Source of the DNA: Geothrix sp.
GTDB lineage: Bacteria > Acidobacteriota > Holophagae > Holophagales > Holophagaceae
Assembly: GCF_020622065.1 (NCBI RefSeq)
Contig: NZ_JAHRYQ010000002.1
Location: forward strand, 369,905 to 433,904
DNA length: 64,000 bases
Direction: 5' to 3'
Shown here: one piece after another, positions 62,310 to 64,000 of the stretch
Layout: every line of letters starts with the position of its first letter
How positions within the stretch are numbered: the first letter of the stretch is position 1
The notes under the pieces: model-generated
Database searches by the model: none
The model's input: the letters and a program-made list of their open reading frames with translations, nothing else
Told to the model about the DNA's origin: nothing
Made by a program: the position numbers and the translations under genes

Positions 62310-63773
62310 ATGTTTAATGACACGACAATTATGCCTCCCCCCAGGCCTTCACGCATCCGGAGCATCGGTCTGGTGGCCCTGGGACTGATCGCTGGCATCA
62401 GCGGAACATGGCTCCTGCGCCCAGATGCCAAGGCCGAACATCAGCACGGAGCCGCGACCGCAGCTGCCTCAACACCCAAGAAGCAGATGTTCCAGTGCCC
62501 CATGCATCCGCAAATCATCCAGGATCACGCGGGAACCTGCCCCATCTGCGGCATGGATCTGGTGCCCATGGAAAGCGAAGACTCCAAGGACAAAGGGAAG
62601 ATCGTCTACTACCGCTCGCCCATGAACCCGAGCCTGACGTCTCAGGTCCCCATGAAGGACGAGATGGGCATGGACTACGTTCCTGTCTACGAGGGTGACC
62701 TGAAGGGCGAAGGAGCCGGGCTAGAAACGCACGCGGCTGTGAAAATCGACCATGAGCGCCAGCAGTTGATCGGACTGAGGACAGACAAGGTGACCGAAGG
62801 CCCCGTGGGTGGGGAGCTTCGGGCCTTGGGTCGTGTCGCCGTGGACGAAACGCATGTCCGCAAGGTGAATGTGAAAGTAGAGGGCTTCGTGGAGAAGCTC
62901 TTTGTGGACTTCGTTGGCAAGCCCGTAGCGAAGGGCCAGCCCCTGTTTAGCCTCTACAGTCCCGAATTCGTCAGCGCCCAACGGGAATACCTGCTGGCCC
63001 TGAAGACCCAAAAGGCTCTCTCGGGAGGCGCCCTGCAGGAGTCCGGCGGGGACCTGCTGGACTCGGCGAAGCGGCGCCTCCTGCTCTGGGATGTCCCTCA
63101 AGAAGTTTTGGACCGCCTGGAGAAATCCGGCGAGGTTCAACGGGCCCTCACCCTTCGCAGCCCCATCTCGGGAATCGTAACGGCCAAGAACGTGGTGGAG
63201 GGTGCACGGATCACGCCTGCAGACATCCCTTTTGAAATTACGGATCTTAGCCGCTTGTGGGTCCTCACGGACATCTACGAGGCCGAACTCGGCCGGGTGA
63301 AGGTGGGTGTACCTGCGGACCTCACCTTGCAGAGTCAGCCCGGCCGGACCTTCAAGGGCCGGGTAGCCTTCGTGGACCCCGTGATGGATCCCAAGACCCG
63401 CACCGCCAAGGCGCGCTTGGAATTTCCCAATCCCAACGGCGATCTGAAGCCCGAAATGTTCGGTGAGGTCCTTCTCAAGGGCCCGGGTCGCAAGGGTCTG
63501 CTGATCCCCCTGGACGCCGTACTGGACGCAGGAACAACCAAGGTGGCCTTCGTCGCCCTGGGTGAAGGCAAGTTCGAGCCGAGAGAGGTAACGACTGGTA
63601 CCACCGTGGGCGAGAAGGTCGAGATTCGTTCAGGCCTGAAGGCCGGGGATGACGTGGTTGTCCGCGCGAATTTCCTGGTGGATTCCGAATCGCGACTCAA
63701 AGCAGCCCTGGCGCACCTGAGCCAGAAATCCACTTCCCCGGCCGCCGCCCCGGCGGGCGGCCACCAGCACTGA
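62310..63773 (+). CDS. cusB: CusB-like periplasmic adaptor with heavy-metal-binding domain
   Basis: 487 residues. An N-terminal anchor (IGLVALGLIAGISGTWLL) is followed by the heavy-metal-binding module CPMHPQII then CPICGMDLVPME, plus a second MNPSL...MGMDYVPVYE copy. These are the Cys/Met motifs of CusB/CopB-associated adaptors. Lipoyl, hairpin and barrel domains follow (LFSLYSPEFVSAQREYLLAL). The C-terminus is GGHQH. Copper or silver is the likeliest substrate. Confidence 0.92.
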   Translation: MFNDTTIMPPPRPSRIRSIGLVALGLIAGISGTWLLRPDAKAEHQHGAATAAASTPKKQMFQCPMHPQIIQDHAGTCPICGMDLVPMESEDSKDKGKIVYYRSPMNPSLTSQVPMKDEMGMDYVPVYEGDLKGEGAGLETHAAVKIDHERQQLIGLRTDKVTEGPVGGELRALGRVAVDETHVRKVNVKVEGFVEKLFVDFVGKPVAKGQPLFSLYSPEFVSAQREYLLALKTQKALSGGALQESGGDLLDSAKRRLLLWDVPQEVLDRLEKSGEVQRALTLRSPISGIVTAKNVVEGARITPADIPFEITDLSRLWVLTDIYEAELGRVKVGVPADLTLQSQPGRTFKGRVAFVDPVMDPKTRTAKARLEFPNPNGDLKPEMFGEVLLKGPGRKGLLIPLDAVLDAGTTKVAFVALGEGKFEPREVTTGTTVGEKVEIRSGLKAGDDVVVRANFLVDSESRLKAALAHLSQKSTSPAAAPAGGHQH

Positions 63774-63784
63774 GGGGGAAAGAG

Positions 63785-64000
63785 ATGAGCGGAAACGTCG
63801 CCTACGATCCCGAACACCCGACCTTCCTCCAGCGGATCATCCGCTTCTCGGCAGAGAACCGCTGGCTGGTGATGGCCGCCTCGGCAGTGCTGCTGGCCAT
63901 GTCGTTCTGGACCATGCGGAACATTCCCTTGGACGCCCTACCGGACCTCAGCGATACGCAGGTCATCGTTTACAGCAAGTGGGATCGGAGTCCTGACATC
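63785..64000 (+). CDS. cusA: CusA-like RND pump, 3' partial
   Basis: Only the first 72 residues are in the window (ATG 63785). They include the first span after FSAENRWLVMAASAVLLAMS and the signature IPLDALPDLSDTQVIVYSKW, which is near-identical in style to CusA. The gene continues past the end. Confidence 0.9.
   Translation, partial: MSGNVAYDPEHPTFLQRIIRFSAENRWLVMAASAVLLAMSFWTMRNIPLDALPDLSDTQVIVYSKWDRSPDI

Overview
The first ~17.7 kb are uniformly GC-rich, with tightly packed operons and a flagellar cluster in the order flhA-flhF-flhG-fliA-fliM-fliN/Y. Together with a complete glmS, Ala/Pro-rich linkers and BIG2-repeat surface proteins, this suggests an Acidobacteriota chromosome, probably Holophagae (Geothrix-like). 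That placement is inferred from style and gene order, not from a search.

Layout. 1-4564: end of an Ig-repeat surface protein, a zinc-ribbon protein, a DnaQ-like exonuclease, small conserved genes, a GNAT acetyltransferase and a YraN-type nuclease with a probable CTG start. 4664-11880: one flagellar operon. 11909-17622: an Ig-like lipoprotein, a MocR-like regulator that seems to lack its PLP lysine, an outer-membrane-type protein, glmS and two tiny membrane proteins. A tRNA-Val(GAC) with a strong terminator (17690-17799) closes this core segment.

17.8-41.5 kb is a mosaic accessory region with changing base composition. It holds a KAP-type NTPase with a membrane partner, an IS3 remnant next to a truncated gene, a very AT-rich trio of secreted proteins (one resembling an aerolysin-type pore former), two copies of a tyrosine-recombinase 3' end followed by a palindrome, and relics of HigBA, an Xre regulator and an IS21-like end. 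It also holds an intact Fic enzyme, integron-type attC sites with cassette genes (one attC interrupted by an IS110 element with a possible bridge RNA), a decayed chemotaxis cluster, and an AAA ATPase/subtilase pair matching the IetAS defence architecture. No integron integrase, intact phage or CRISPR array is visible.

41.7-64 kb is a heavy-metal efflux region with three RND tripartite systems. Operon A (minus, 50768 to 41681) is arsR, Cys-rich secreted protein, OMF, adaptor, RND pump, secreted protein, Zn/Cd-type P-ATPase. Operon B (minus, 58522 to 51236) is blaI-like, M56 protease, OMF, adaptor, RND pump, with a divergent CDF exporter. Operon C (plus, 60325 to the window end) is a Cys/Met-rich secreted protein, OMF, CusB-like adaptor, and the start of a CusA-like pump. 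Likely roles: P-ATPase and CDF move metal from cytoplasm to periplasm, RND systems expel it from the cell, and ArsR and BlaI/M56 sense it. Gene fragments between operons (a P-ATPase tail, an OMF piece at 35.3 kb) suggest repeated gain and loss.
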